A stretch of DNA of 64,000 nucleotides from Sulfurospirillum diekertiae (lineage in GTDB: Bacteria > Campylobacterota > Campylobacteria > Campylobacterales > Sulfurospirillaceae). Below the pieces are notes generated by a model. It searched no databases and was not told where the DNA came from. It was given only the letters and a program-made list of their open reading frames with translations. The DNA is taken from positions 2,740,207 to 2,804,206 of the forward strand of contig NZ_CP021416.1 in assembly GCF_002162315.1 (NCBI RefSeq), given 5' to 3'. Positions 1-7,786 of this stretch are shown here, one piece after another. Positions within the stretch are counted from its first letter, which is position 1. The number at the start of each line of letters is the position of its first letter. Position numbers and translations under genes: made by a program.

Positions 1-25
1 GAAGAAATTAACATTATTTAGAGTT

Positions 26-159
26 ATGAAGAAGGCGCGTAGAAAAAATCCGAGTAAAACACTTTGAGCCGATGGGACGAATAAGCGGAGCGTTTCGGGG
101 CTCCCATCGTGCCTCAACCGTGTTGCAAGAGGATTTATTTCGGAAGCTGCCTTCTTCAT
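26..159. promoter_or_regulatory. structured leader element, copy 1 (nested inverted repeats)
   Basis: Nested perfect arms are visible: ATGAAGAAGGC (26-36) with GCCTTCTTCAT (149-159), AACAC (58-62) with GTGTT (120-124), TTGAG (64-68) with CTCAA (113-117), and CGATGGGA (70-77) with TCCCATCG (102-109). Positions about 36-124 recur in inverted orientation at about 3774-3866, upstream of the PLP sulfhydrylase gene. Here the element lies between the window edge and the sulfite reductase gene, in its probable 5' leader. It could be a riboswitch-like RNA, an attenuator, or a protein-binding dyad; no known riboswitch consensus was recognised. Confidence 0.6.
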
Positions 160-195
160 TAAAACGTTTACATGTAACGATAAGGAGTTACGATT

Positions 196-2478
196 ATGAG
201 CCACTATATTATTCCCCAAATGGTCTACGATGACTTGGAAATTTTCAAAAAAAATCATGCCGAATTTTTAGCAGGCACACTGGATGATCTCACCTTTAAA
301 ACGATGCGCGTTCCCTTTGGCGTGTACGAACAACGTGAAGCCAATACCTTTATGGTGCGCATCAAACTGGCTGGCGGTATCCTAACCCCCAAACAACTTT
401 TAACACTCTCAGACTTGGCAGAGAAGTACGCGCACGAGGCGATTCACATCACCACGCGTGGTGGCGCACAGCTCCACTATGTCAAGATTGAAGATATTAT
501 CAGTATTATCGAAACCTTGCACAGCATCGACCTCAGTGGTCGTGGTGGCGGAGGAAATACCGTCCGTAATGTCATGGCTGATCCACTTGCAGGCACAGCG
601 AAAGATGAGATTTTCGATGTTTCACCTTATGCCCTTGCGATTACCTCTAAAATGCTAGAGCAAAAAGACTCGTTTGCGCTTCCTCGAAAGTTCAAAATCA
701 CCTTTAGTGGCTCAGAAGCAGACCGTGGTTATGCTACGATTCACGATGTTGGTTTTATCGCCAAGATTCAAGATGGCGTGAAAGGCTTTAAACTCTTTAC
801 GGCTGGCGGTATGGGTGCAAAATCTCGCTTAGGAACAAAGCTTCGCGATTTCGTGCCAGATACCGAAGTCTTTTTATACTCTCAAGCGATCAAACAAGTA
901 TTCGACAAATATGGCAACCGCAAAAATAAACATGCTGCGCGTCTTCGCTTCTTGTTTGAAGATCTAGGTCTTGAAGAGTTTAACAAACTCCTTGACGTGG
1001 AGCTTAAAGCGGTAAAAGCCAAAGGTGACTGGGAGATGCCAATCACTGAAATTGAACGTACGGTTGGCGACACAACGCATGAGCCTTTCGTTGTTCCTCA
1101 AAACATTAAAAAATGGTGGAACCGTTACGTTTACGCCCAAAAACAAGAGGGGCTTTACGGATGTAAAGTGCCTGTTCATTTAGGCGACATTCATTTCGAA
1201 AATGCACGCAACCTTGCCAATGCACTGCTTCCATTTGGCGAAGATGTGCTTCGTTTTACAGGAGATCAAAACCTTTACATCCGAAACCTTACAGCGCCTC
1301 AAATGGCAAGTTTGCACGACATCTTGCAAAAATTTTCTGTTGAAGTCTCTAAACCAACGCTCTTTGGCGATATGGTCGCGTGTACAGGTGCGGCAACGTG
1401 TCAACTCGGCATCGCTCGCCCCAGAGGTGCGGTGGATGCGATTCAAAAACGTCTCAATAAACTGATCGATGAGCGTGACTATGACGCCCTTCAAGGATTT
1501 AAAATCCATTTATCGGGTTGTCCGAACAGTTGTGGAAAGCACCTTATCGGCGATCTTGGATTTTTCGGAAAAGTCCAACGCAATGAGGGCTACTCCTACC
1601 CAGCGTACAACGTGGTAGCAGGCTCTCGCACGTCAGGTGATGGCAGTGTGTACGCGCAAAAAGCGGGTGATGTTGCCGCTTTTCATGTTCCTGCCTTTGT
1701 CGAAGAAGTTTTGGATACGTGGCTTTTACATGTAAAGGCTTACAAGAGTTTTGCAGACTGGATTGACGATGGCGGGCTTGCTATCATCACTGAAATCAGC
1801 AAAAAATACGTGGATATCCCTTCATTCAAAGAGGATAAAAACCCTTACTTTGACTATGATGCGGTGGAACTCTTCTCACTAAAAGGAAGAGGAACAGGAG
1901 AATGTAGTGCAGGTATGTACGACCTTATCGAAGCCGATAAAAAGGCACTTAAAGAAGCACTTGAAAAAGAGGAAAAAGACTATGAGTTGATTCGTCTTTT
2001 GGCGGCTCGTATGCTTTTGGTCACACGTGGAGAGGATGCGCGCGATAAAGCAGGCGTATTGAAAGCCTTTAAAACACTTTTTATTGACACGACACTGCTC
2101 AACGCCTATTTTGGAACGATGTTAGAGGGCGATGCCGATGAAAAATCCATCGAGCTGGCAGAAGAAGTTATCAAGCTTTACGAGACAATGGATAATACCC
2201 TTAAATTTGCCAAAGAGAAAGAGTTAGCGGCGGCAAATGCGCCTAAAGAAGAAAAATCAGCCCATTTTAAAGACCTTAGTGGCGTTGCGTGCCCGATGAA
2301 CTTCGTGAAAACGAAGATGGAACTCTCTAAAATTGGAAGCGGTGAGGTCTTGGAGATTTTACTCGATGATGGCGCACCGATTGATAACGTGCCAAAATCG
2401 GTGGCAAGTGAAGGACACACCGTCGAAGCGACCACGAAAGAAGGCAATGGCTGGCGTGTCAGGATCGTGAAAAAATGA
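196..2478 (+). CDS. siroheme nitrite/sulfite reductase with C-terminal TusA-like domain
   Basis: The enzyme would reduce sulfite to sulfide (or nitrite to ammonia) in the cytoplasm. The siroheme-[4Fe-4S] ligands are visible as Cys-X5-Cys (CTGAATC, about residue 399) and Cys-X3-Cys (GCPNSCG, about residue 441). After the reductase core (about residues 1-550) comes a helical linker, then a region from about residue 691 with the TusA/SirA signature GVACPMNFVKTK, a Cys-Pro sulfur-carrier motif. At 760 residues it is longer than a plain hemoprotein subunit because of this tail. The start has a strong AAGGAG site. It overlaps the siroheme synthase gene by four bases (ATGA), so enzyme and cofactor synthesis are coupled. 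The neighbouring sulfhydrylase favours sulfite as substrate, but nitrite cannot be excluded. Confidence 0.9.
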   Translation: MSHYIIPQMVYDDLEIFKKNHAEFLAGTLDDLTFKTMRVPFGVYEQREANTFMVRIKLAGGILTPKQLLTLSDLAEKYAHEAIHITTRGGAQLHYVKIEDIISIIETLHSIDLSGRGGGGNTVRNVMADPLAGTAKDEIFDVSPYALAITSKMLEQKDSFALPRKFKITFSGSEADRGYATIHDVGFIAKIQDGVKGFKLFTAGGMGAKSRLGTKLRDFVPDTEVFLYSQAIKQVFDKYGNRKNKHAARLRFLFEDLGLEEFNKLLDVELKAVKAKGDWEMPITEIERTVGDTTHEPFVVPQNIKKWWNRYVYAQKQEGLYGCKVPVHLGDIHFENARNLANALLPFGEDVLRFTGDQNLYIRNLTAPQMASLHDILQKFSVEVSKPTLFGDMVACTGAATCQLGIARPRGAVDAIQKRLNKLIDERDYDALQGFKIHLSGCPNSCGKHLIGDLGFFGKVQRNEGYSYPAYNVVAGSRTSGDGSVYAQKAGDVAAFHVPAFVEEVLDTWLLHVKAYKSFADWIDDGGLAIITEISKKYVDIPSFKEDKNPYFDYDAVELFSLKGRGTGECSAGMYDLIEADKKALKEALEKEEKDYELIRLLAARMLLVTRGEDARDKAGVLKAFKTLFIDTTLLNAYFGTMLEGDADEKSIELAEEVIKLYETMDNTLKFAKEKELAAANAPKEEKSAHFKDLSGVACPMNFVKTKMELSKIGSGEVLEILLDDGAPIDNVPKSVASEGHTVEATTKEGNGWRVRIVKK
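1725..1736. repeat. TTTACATGTAAA highly iterated palindrome (representative copy)
   Basis: This is a representative copy, read in frame as Leu-His-Val-Lys. The core TTACATGTAA begins at or near 167, 1725, 2631, 3130, 3733, 5139, 5358, 6635, 7257, 9348, 10414, 10638, 14696, 17028, 21600, 23544, 24840, 25265, 27895, 28911, 30020, 30368, 30452, 33635, 33926, 35640, 35777, 43884, 48319, 48340, 53427, 55672, 59983, 61545 and 61903 (35 by eye). Nine copies are intergenic and the rest are inside unrelated genes. Confidence 0.93.
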
Positions 2479-3743
2479 GCACTCTAGGCATCGCACTCAC
2501 GCCAAAACGCACGCTTTTGATCGGGGCGGGCAAAGTCGCCGCACAAAAAGCGCGCGTACTGGACAGTCTTGATTTTGCGTACGAAATCGTCGCAGAATCA
2601 AGGCTCGATGCCTATTTTGATTCCAAAATCTTTACATGTAAAACGTTTGAGGACAGTGATGCTGAGGGTTTTGAGGTGATTATTGATGCGACGGGCAATG
2701 AGCAAGTGACCCAGCGTTTGGTCGCGCTCAAACCGATTCATCATTTTTGGCTCAACGTGGTTGATGTGCCAGAACTGTGCGATTTTTACTTTAGCGCACT
2801 CACGCGTCGTGGTGACATTCAAGTCGCTGTCAGCAGTGGCGGCAGTTCGCCCACCTTGGCACAAGTGATTCGTGATAAGATCGAGAAAATTTTACCGCGT
2901 GATTTGACTGCACTCATCGACAGACTGAAAACCGAGCGCAAAAAGCCAGACCGTGATTTGGATAAACTCAAAGAGATCGCCAAAGCAGGTGTGGGAAAAG
3001 TCTTTTTGATCGGCTGTGGAACGGGGTATGTGGGTAATCTCACATTAGATGCTTTAAATGCCTTTGAACTGCTCGATGTTGCGTTGGTGGATGCGTTGGT
3101 TTCAGAGGAAATTCGCGCCCTCATTCCGCTTACATGTAAAGTGGTCGATGTGAGCAAAAAGAAAGGATTTCACTCTAAAAGCCAAGATGAAATTAACGCG
3201 CTTTTGGTCGAATATGCCAAACAAGGACTTGTCGTTGGACGCCTTAAAGGTGGCGACCCGCTTCTGTTTGGTCGCTTGGGAGAAGAGAAACAAGTTTTGG
3301 CACAACATGGCATTGCATTTGAGGTGATCAATGGCATTACCTCAGCCCTAAGATCATGCACCGTTTCAGGTATTGTGCCCACGATTCGTGATATTTCCAA
3401 AGGGGTGACTATCGTCTCTGCGCACCTTCGTGAGACGCTTTTTAACGATGATTGGGTGAGCATTTTAAAACAGCCTTTGCATACGGTCATTGTTTTAATG
3501 GCGCACAGTTTTGCGAAAAAAATCGAAGATGCCATAGCCAAACAAAACATCGACCCCAACCTTCCTGCGGCATTTGTCTCGAAGATTGACCTGCCCGATC
3601 AAGTCACCATAGTGGGAACTGTGGGAAAATTAGATAAAATGAGCGCATTATGTGCCACACCAGCGGTCTTAATCATCGGTGAGTGCGTCGCACGTGAGAA
3701 CATAGTACCCGCTGAGAATAGCGGAAAAATTATTTACATGTAA
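2475..3743 (+). CDS. cysG: bifunctional siroheme synthase (precorrin-2 dehydrogenase / uroporphyrinogen-III C-methyltransferase)
   Basis: The protein makes siroheme for the upstream reductase. The N-terminal part (about 1-150) has a Rossmann motif IGAGKVAAQKA, as in the Met8/CysG dehydrogenase-ferrochelatase. The C-terminal part (about 175-422) is a SAM-dependent tetrapyrrole methylase with the SUMT signature VGRLKGGDPLLFGRLG. Domain order and the length of 422 residues fit the CysG family. It overlaps the reductase gene by four bases. The last codons lie inside a TTTACATGTAA palindrome and use its TAA as the stop (Tyr-Met-stop). Confidence 0.92.
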   Translation: MSTLGIALTPKRTLLIGAGKVAAQKARVLDSLDFAYEIVAESRLDAYFDSKIFTCKTFEDSDAEGFEVIIDATGNEQVTQRLVALKPIHHFWLNVVDVPELCDFYFSALTRRGDIQVAVSSGGSSPTLAQVIRDKIEKILPRDLTALIDRLKTERKKPDRDLDKLKEIAKAGVGKVFLIGCGTGYVGNLTLDALNAFELLDVALVDALVSEEIRALIPLTCKVVDVSKKKGFHSKSQDEINALLVEYAKQGLVVGRLKGGDPLLFGRLGEEKQVLAQHGIAFEVINGITSALRSCTVSGIVPTIRDISKGVTIVSAHLRETLFNDDWVSILKQPLHTVIVLMAHSFAKKIEDAIAKQNIDPNLPAAFVSKIDLPDQVTIVGTVGKLDKMSALCATPAVLIIGECVARENIVPAENSGKIIYM

Positions 3744-3759
3744 ACGTAAATCAGCTATC

Positions 3760-3873
3760 GAAAAAACCCTTTCTCGACACGGTTGAGGCATGATGTGTTT
3801 CCCGAAACGCTCACGCTTTTCGTCCCATCGGCTCAAAGTGTCTCGTGCGGAATTTTTTCTACGCGATTTACCT
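3760..3873 (+). promoter_or_regulatory. structured leader element, copy 2, upstream of the sulfhydrylase gene
   Basis: The reverse complement of about 3774-3866 matches copy 1 (about 36-124) at roughly 80 percent by eye. Arms: GACAC (3776-3780) with GTGTC (3838-3842), TTGAG (3783-3787) with CTCAA (3832-3836), an inner hairpin CGAAACGC/GCTTTTCG, and an outer pairing of GAAAAAA with TTTTTTC. The outer helix differs from copy 1 by a paired A-T to G-C change, which favours a conserved structure. It ends about 18 bases before the ATG of the next gene. Confidence 0.6.
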
Positions 3874-3890
3874 ACAAAGAAGGATATTTT

Positions 3891-5114
3891 ATGGGATTTA
3901 CCACCAAAGCATTGCACGCCAAACCTGCACACAAAGACCAACATGGCGCAATGCGCTTCCCCATCTACCAAAGTTCAGCCTTTGAGTTTGAAAAAGCGGA
4001 AGATTTAGAGGCTGTTTTTAAAGGTCAAAAGATGGGGCATGTCTACACACGCTCCTCAAACCCTTCCATCGAAGAGTTTGAACTCAAAATCAAAGCCATC
4101 AGTGGTGCTTTTGGGGTTATCGCTACGGCAACAGGTATGGCGGCGATCTCTAATGCGCTGTTTGCACTGGTGAAAAGTGGCGACAACATCCTCACCACTA
4201 AATTTTTGTTCGGCAACACGCTCTCGTTGTTTCAAACCCTTTTCAGCGATTTTGGAGTGGAAGTACGTTATGTCGATGTGAATGATCTTGAGGAAATCTC
4301 GAAAAATATCGATGCAAAAACACGTCTGCTTTTTTGTGAAAGCGTAAGCAATCCACAACTGATCGTGCCTGATTTTGCAGCAATTAAAAGTGTTTTAAAA
4401 GAACACAACGTTCCTTTAATACTCGATACAACGATGACACCATGGAATATTTTTGATGCGAAAAAACATGGCGCAGATATAGAGATTATCTCCGCAACCA
4501 AATACATCAGCGGTGGTGGGCATGTTTTGGGTGGTTTAATTGTCGACAATGGCACGTTTAACTGGAAAAACCATGTGAATTTGGAGCCTTTTTTCAAAAA
4601 ATTTGGTCCATTTGCCTTTATGGCACGTCTTCGCAAAGAGACCTTTAGAAACCTGGGTGCTTCACTGAGCGCTCAAAGTGCTTATTTGCTCTCTCTTGGC
4701 TTGGAAACCATGGATCTGAGAGTCCAACGCAGCTGTAGCAATGCTTTGGCGGTGGCAAAACACCTTCAAAGCAAAACGGACGTCGTGAGCGTGGATTATC
4801 CATTTTTGGAAAATTCCCGCGCTTATGCCAATGCGTCCAAACAGTTCAGCGGTGGTGGTGCAATTGTCACCTTTAGTTTAGAAAATAAAGAGAAAGCTTA
4901 TGCGTTTTTAAATGCTCTTGCCATCATTAAACGCGGAACTAACATTCAAGACAACAAATCGTTAGTGATTGCACCGTATCATACGATTTACGCGGAGTAT
5001 ACTGATGAACAAAAAGCTTCCTATGAACTAAATGAGGGCATGATTCGCCTCTCTGTGGGCATTGAAGACTTAGAAGATTTACTGGCCGACATTGACCAAG
5101 CCTTAGCACACTAA
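3891..5114 (+). CDS. O-acetylhomoserine sulfhydrylase / cystathionine gamma-synthase family PLP enzyme
   Basis: This Cys/Met-metabolism PLP enzyme probably joins sulfide (from the upstream reductase) to O-acetylhomoserine to make homocysteine. It shows the family motifs YTRSSNPS near the N terminus, a TATGMAAIS cofactor-phosphate region, and the PLP lysine in SATKYISGGGHVLGG. An earlier in-frame ATG at 3783 lies inside the structured leader and lacks a ribosome site, whereas the chosen ATG follows AAGGA; this gives 407 residues. The precise reaction (MetY, MetZ or MetB type) cannot be settled from sequence; context favours direct sulfhydrylation. Confidence 0.85.
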   Translation: MGFTTKALHAKPAHKDQHGAMRFPIYQSSAFEFEKAEDLEAVFKGQKMGHVYTRSSNPSIEEFELKIKAISGAFGVIATATGMAAISNALFALVKSGDNILTTKFLFGNTLSLFQTLFSDFGVEVRYVDVNDLEEISKNIDAKTRLLFCESVSNPQLIVPDFAAIKSVLKEHNVPLILDTTMTPWNIFDAKKHGADIEIISATKYISGGGHVLGGLIVDNGTFNWKNHVNLEPFFKKFGPFAFMARLRKETFRNLGASLSAQSAYLLSLGLETMDLRVQRSCSNALAVAKHLQSKTDVVSVDYPFLENSRAYANASKQFSGGGAIVTFSLENKEKAYAFLNALAIIKRGTNIQDNKSLVIAPYHTIYAEYTDEQKASYELNEGMIRLSVGIEDLEDLLADIDQALAH

Positions 5115-5118
5115 GGTT

Positions 5119-5171
5119 TTTGGGGAGTGAAAAAACGTTTTACATGTAAAATGGTTCATTCACTCCCCAAA
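5119..5171 (+). terminator. long hairpin after the sulfhydrylase gene, palindrome in loop
   Basis: A perfect 13-base stem pairs TTTGGGGAGTGAA (5119-5131) with TTCACTCCCCAAA (5159-5171). The 27-base loop contains TTTTACATGTAAAA. It starts four bases after the stop codon. There is no long T tract, so termination efficiency is uncertain. Confidence 0.65.
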
Positions 5172-5222
5172 TGAGGATACTTTTAAAGTAATACAAGTAA
5201 ACATGGGGTAAAATTTCATCGC

Positions 5223-5298
5223 GCTGGTGTAGCTCAGTTGGTAGAGCAGTTGATCCGTAATCAACAGGTCGGGGGTTCGAGTCCCTTCACCAGCTCCA
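5223..5298 (+). tRNA. tRNA-Thr (anticodon CGT)
   Basis: A full cloverleaf can be drawn: acceptor GCTGGTG/CACCAGC, D stem GCTC/GAGC with the AGTTGGTA loop, anticodon stem GTTGA/TCAAC, T stem GGGGG/CCCTT with loop TTCGAGT, discriminator T and an encoded CCA. The anticodon loop reads TCCGTAA, giving anticodon CGT (5256-5258) but C rather than the near-universal T at position 33. The gene sits between the perfect arms AAACATGGGG (5199-5208) and CCCCATGTTT (5313-5322). Confidence 0.93.
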
Positions 5299-5579
5299 GC
5301 CTCTTTTAAAATCCCCATGTTTTAACGCTAAACGTTTACCTTCCCTGCCTTTTTCGCTTTACATGTAAAGAAAAGTAAAAAGTTTAGCCCTGACTCCTTT
5401 TTTGATTTTTTGAGCGTAGCGTGGGCTCACTGCCGAAGTGAACTCAGCGTTAGCGTAGCTTTTAGAGCTTTGCTTTAAAAGCGTATCAAAGATTAATGGT
5501 GCCCTATTTTGGGTCAACACGAAACGTAAAGACTTTTACTCTTTAGACGTCGAAATTGTAAATAAAAGAGAACACATCT

Positions 5580-6599
5580 ATGAAAATTGCACTCCTTATG
5601 AGCGGCGGTATTGACTCCAGTTATTCCGCTTATCTGCTCAAAAACCAAGGGCATGAGGTCATTGGCATCTATCTCAAACTCCATGAGGATGAGAAAAAAC
5701 ATGCGATTAACATCGCTAACATCGAAAAAGTCAGCCATCATTTGGGCATTGAGACCCATGTATTAGACGCTAAAGCCCTTTTTAAAGAGCATGTCTATGA
5801 CTACTTTGTGAGATCGTATGAGCAAGGACTCACGCCCAATCCGTGTGCCTTTTGTAACCCTAAAATGAAATTTGGGTTTGCGTTTGAAAAAGCGATGGAG
5901 ATGGGATGCGACAAAATTGCCACAGGACATTACGCACGCATTGAAAACGGTCATATCAAAGAAGCATTTGATATGAGCAAAGATCAAAGCTATTTCCTCT
6001 TTGGGCTTAAAAAAGAGGTGATCGATAAGATCATTTTCCCACTAGGAAACATGCTTAAAAATGATATTAAACCTATTGCACTCAAAGAATTACCGTGGCT
6101 GGGAACATTAGAAACCTACAAAGAGTCTCAAGAAATTTGTTTTGTCACCGACACCTATATTGAAGTGTTGAAAAAACATATCAACGTCGATCAAAAGGGA
6201 TTGATCAAAGATGTGAATGGCAAGGTGATTGGTGAACATAAAGGGTACATGCACTACACGATTGGCAAGCGCAAAGGCTTAACCATCAACGGAGCACACG
6301 ACCCACATTTTGTCGTCAATATCGATGCGAAGACCAATACCGTGATTGCAGGAACCAAAGAAGACCTGCTTCAAACCCAAGTGGTTGCCGAAAATTTCTC
6401 GTTAAGTAACGATTTTCAAGAGGGTGAATATGCGGTTAAAGTACGCTACCGAAGTCCTAAAACCAAAGCGTATGTGAAAATTGACAATGGCAAGATCATC
6501 GCCAATCTTGAAGAGGGCGTTTTTGGACTCGCAAGCGGGCAAGCGCTCGTTGTCTACCAAGATGACCTCGTTATCGGCGGCGGTTGGATCGAAGCGTAA
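5580..6599 (+). CDS. mnmA: tRNA-specific 2-thiouridylase MnmA
   Basis: MnmA thiolates U34 of tRNAs for Lys, Glu and Gln, accepting sulfur from a persulfide relay. The N-terminal PP-loop is SGGIDSS (residues 8-14). The catalytic cysteines are in NPCAFCN (about residue 88) and SQEICFV (about residue 186), matching the family pair that forms a disulfide during catalysis. At 339 residues it is slightly short for the family but has the C-terminal beta-barrel region. About 280 bases without a gene separate it from the tRNA; they carry one palindrome copy at 5358 and the small hairpin TCACT-GCCGA-AGTGA, with no recognisable gene. Confidence 0.95.
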   Translation: MKIALLMSGGIDSSYSAYLLKNQGHEVIGIYLKLHEDEKKHAINIANIEKVSHHLGIETHVLDAKALFKEHVYDYFVRSYEQGLTPNPCAFCNPKMKFGFAFEKAMEMGCDKIATGHYARIENGHIKEAFDMSKDQSYFLFGLKKEVIDKIIFPLGNMLKNDIKPIALKELPWLGTLETYKESQEICFVTDTYIEVLKKHINVDQKGLIKDVNGKVIGEHKGYMHYTIGKRKGLTINGAHDPHFVVNIDAKTNTVIAGTKEDLLQTQVVAENFSLSNDFQEGEYAVKVRYRSPKTKAYVKIDNGKIIANLEEGVFGLASGQALVVYQDDLVIGGGWIEA

Positions 6600-6606
6600 A
6601 AGAACT

Positions 6607-6630
6607 AAGAGCCGTTTTACAATGGCTCTT
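6607..6630. terminator. bidirectional terminator between convergent genes
   Basis: The stem AAGAGCC (6607-6613) pairs with GGCTCTT (6624-6630) around a 10-base loop. It lies just after mnmA and overlaps the stop codon of the opposing gene. A palindrome copy follows at 6635. Confidence 0.6.
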
Positions 6631-7081
6631 CTGCTTTACATGTAAGCATATGTTCTACCTCTTTAACCGCATAAACCACATAAAGATCGCACTTACAGGT
6701 TTTGCAGTTGCCCTCTTTAAATTTTTCTCCTGCATCAGGAGAACTGAGTGAAAAGCCCAAAAGTTTGGCACATTCACAGCTTCCAAAGGCTTTTTCAAAA
6801 CGCTCTTTAAAGAGTTGTACATTGTGATAAAGTGGATCTTTGGGTGCACTTGCATTTGTTCGTCCTTGAAGCAGGGAAAGTGCCATAACTCCACCACTAT
6901 ATGCTCCACAAAGTCCACCTTCGCTGCGTGACAAACCACTTCCAAATCCTGAGGCAATGGCAGGAATCAATGGCGAATCAATGTCATGTTTTTCTGCGAT
7001 GGTTTTTAAAACTGCTTCACTGCACACATACCCATTTGAAAAATACTCTAATGCTTTTTGCTCAACCGATTCATTCATCAT
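6617..7081 (-). CDS. C_GCAxxG_C_C family redox-type protein
   Basis: This 154-residue protein carries the spaced cysteines of the C_GCAxxG_C_C family: an early Cys in NGYVCSEA, GGLCGAYSGG in the centre, a CEC pair near residue 107 and CKTCKC near the C terminus. The family is a putative redox-active or metal-binding group; its biochemical role is not established. It is the last gene of a minus-strand run with a thioredoxin-like and a rhodanese-like gene, suggesting a shared role in thiol or metalloid handling. Two adjacent ATGs follow an AGGG site. Confidence 0.8.
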   Translation of the reverse strand: MMNESVEQKALEYFSNGYVCSEAVLKTIAEKHDIDSPLIPAIASGFGSGLSRSEGGLCGAYSGGVMALSLLQGRTNASAPKDPLYHNVQLFKERFEKAFGSCECAKLLGFSLSSPDAGEKFKEGNCKTCKCDLYVVYAVKEVEHMLTCKAEEPL

Positions 7082-7087
7082 TTTTCC

Positions 7088-7318
7088 CTACCCTAAGAGT
7101 GCCACAATTTCATCGACACTTAACAATTTACCACTACTAACAACTTTGCCATCAATAACCAAAGCAGGTGTAGAAGTCACTCCATAATGCATAATTTGCA
7201 TGAGATCTTCTACTTTTTCGATTTGTGCAAACAGCCCTTTTTTAGCCACAGCCTCTTTTACATGTAATGTCAACGCTTGACATTTAGCACAGCCTGTTCC
7301 TAAAATTTCAATCTTCAT
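7088..7318 (-). CDS. small thioredoxin/glutaredoxin-like protein (redox-active disulfide protein 2 type)
   Basis: This 76-residue thioredoxin-fold protein has the active-site motif GTGCAKCQ and a cis-proline region TSTPALVIDGKVV. It resembles the MTH895/TM0996-type small thioredoxins, which often lie beside metal or arsenic permeases; a permease of that kind lies about 2 kb upstream on the same strand. The start codon overlaps the stop of the upstream rhodanese gene (ATGA), implying translational coupling. Confidence 0.85.
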   Translation of the reverse strand: MKIEILGTGCAKCQALTLHVKEAVAKKGLFAQIEKVEDLMQIMHYGVTSTPALVIDGKVVSSGKLLSVDEIVALLG

Positions 7319-7776
7319 TTTTTCTCCTTGGAAGCTTGATATTCCTCTAAAAACTCTTTTGCATTATCCCCACGTAAAAACTCAGCCACTTTTAAAAGCC
7401 CATCGTTGAGATACTTTGCGTTATACCCATTTTGCACCAAAAAAAGACGTGCAAGGTTGGATCTGTCATTATGCGGACATGCGGTGATGATAAGCTTATC
7501 TTTGGGAAGCTCATTCAAACGTTTTGGCAGTTCATTGAGCGGAATATTTTTCGCAAAATTCATATGCCACACTTCAAACTCTTCACGAAAACGGACATCC
7601 ACCAAGATGGCTTTCCCCTCTTCAATCAGAACCAACATATCCGGTGTTTTGATCTTCATATTTTCACGCTCTTTATAGTCAAAATGGAGAAGATACTCCT
7701 CAAAACTTACCTTTTTGAGCTCATCTGCATGCAGCAAACCCACCATCAATAAAACAGCTATCACTACGTTTTGCAT
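7315..7776 (-). CDS. exported rhodanese-like protein
   Basis: The protein has an N-terminal signal peptide (MQNVVIAVLLMVGLLHA) and one rhodanese domain with DVRFREEFEVWHM and the active-site loop ACPHNDRS, which keeps the catalytic cysteine. It is probably a periplasmic sulfurtransferase or a sulfide/thiol-handling protein. A longer reading from 7863 would add 29 charged residues before the signal peptide. The chosen ATG follows AAGGA, lies just after the upstream cyclase stop, and places the signal peptide at the N terminus, giving 153 residues. Confidence 0.8.
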   Translation of the reverse strand: MQNVVIAVLLMVGLLHADELKKVSFEEYLLHFDYKERENMKIKTPDMLVLIEEGKAILVDVRFREEFEVWHMNFAKNIPLNELPKRLNELPKDKLIITACPHNDRSNLARLFLVQNGYNAKYLNDGLLKVAEFLRGDNAKEFLEEYQASKEKK

Positions 7777-7786
7777 ACTTTTTTCC

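Noticed and set aside
1-195. Start of a leftward gene near position 1
   Set aside because: An ATG exists on the minus strand near position 16, but there is no ribosome site and only a few codons are visible.
3760-3890. Known SAM, SAH or cobalamin riboswitch before the sulfhydrylase gene
   Set aside because: Conserved core bases of these families were not found; only the nested inverted repeats shared with copy 1 support structure.
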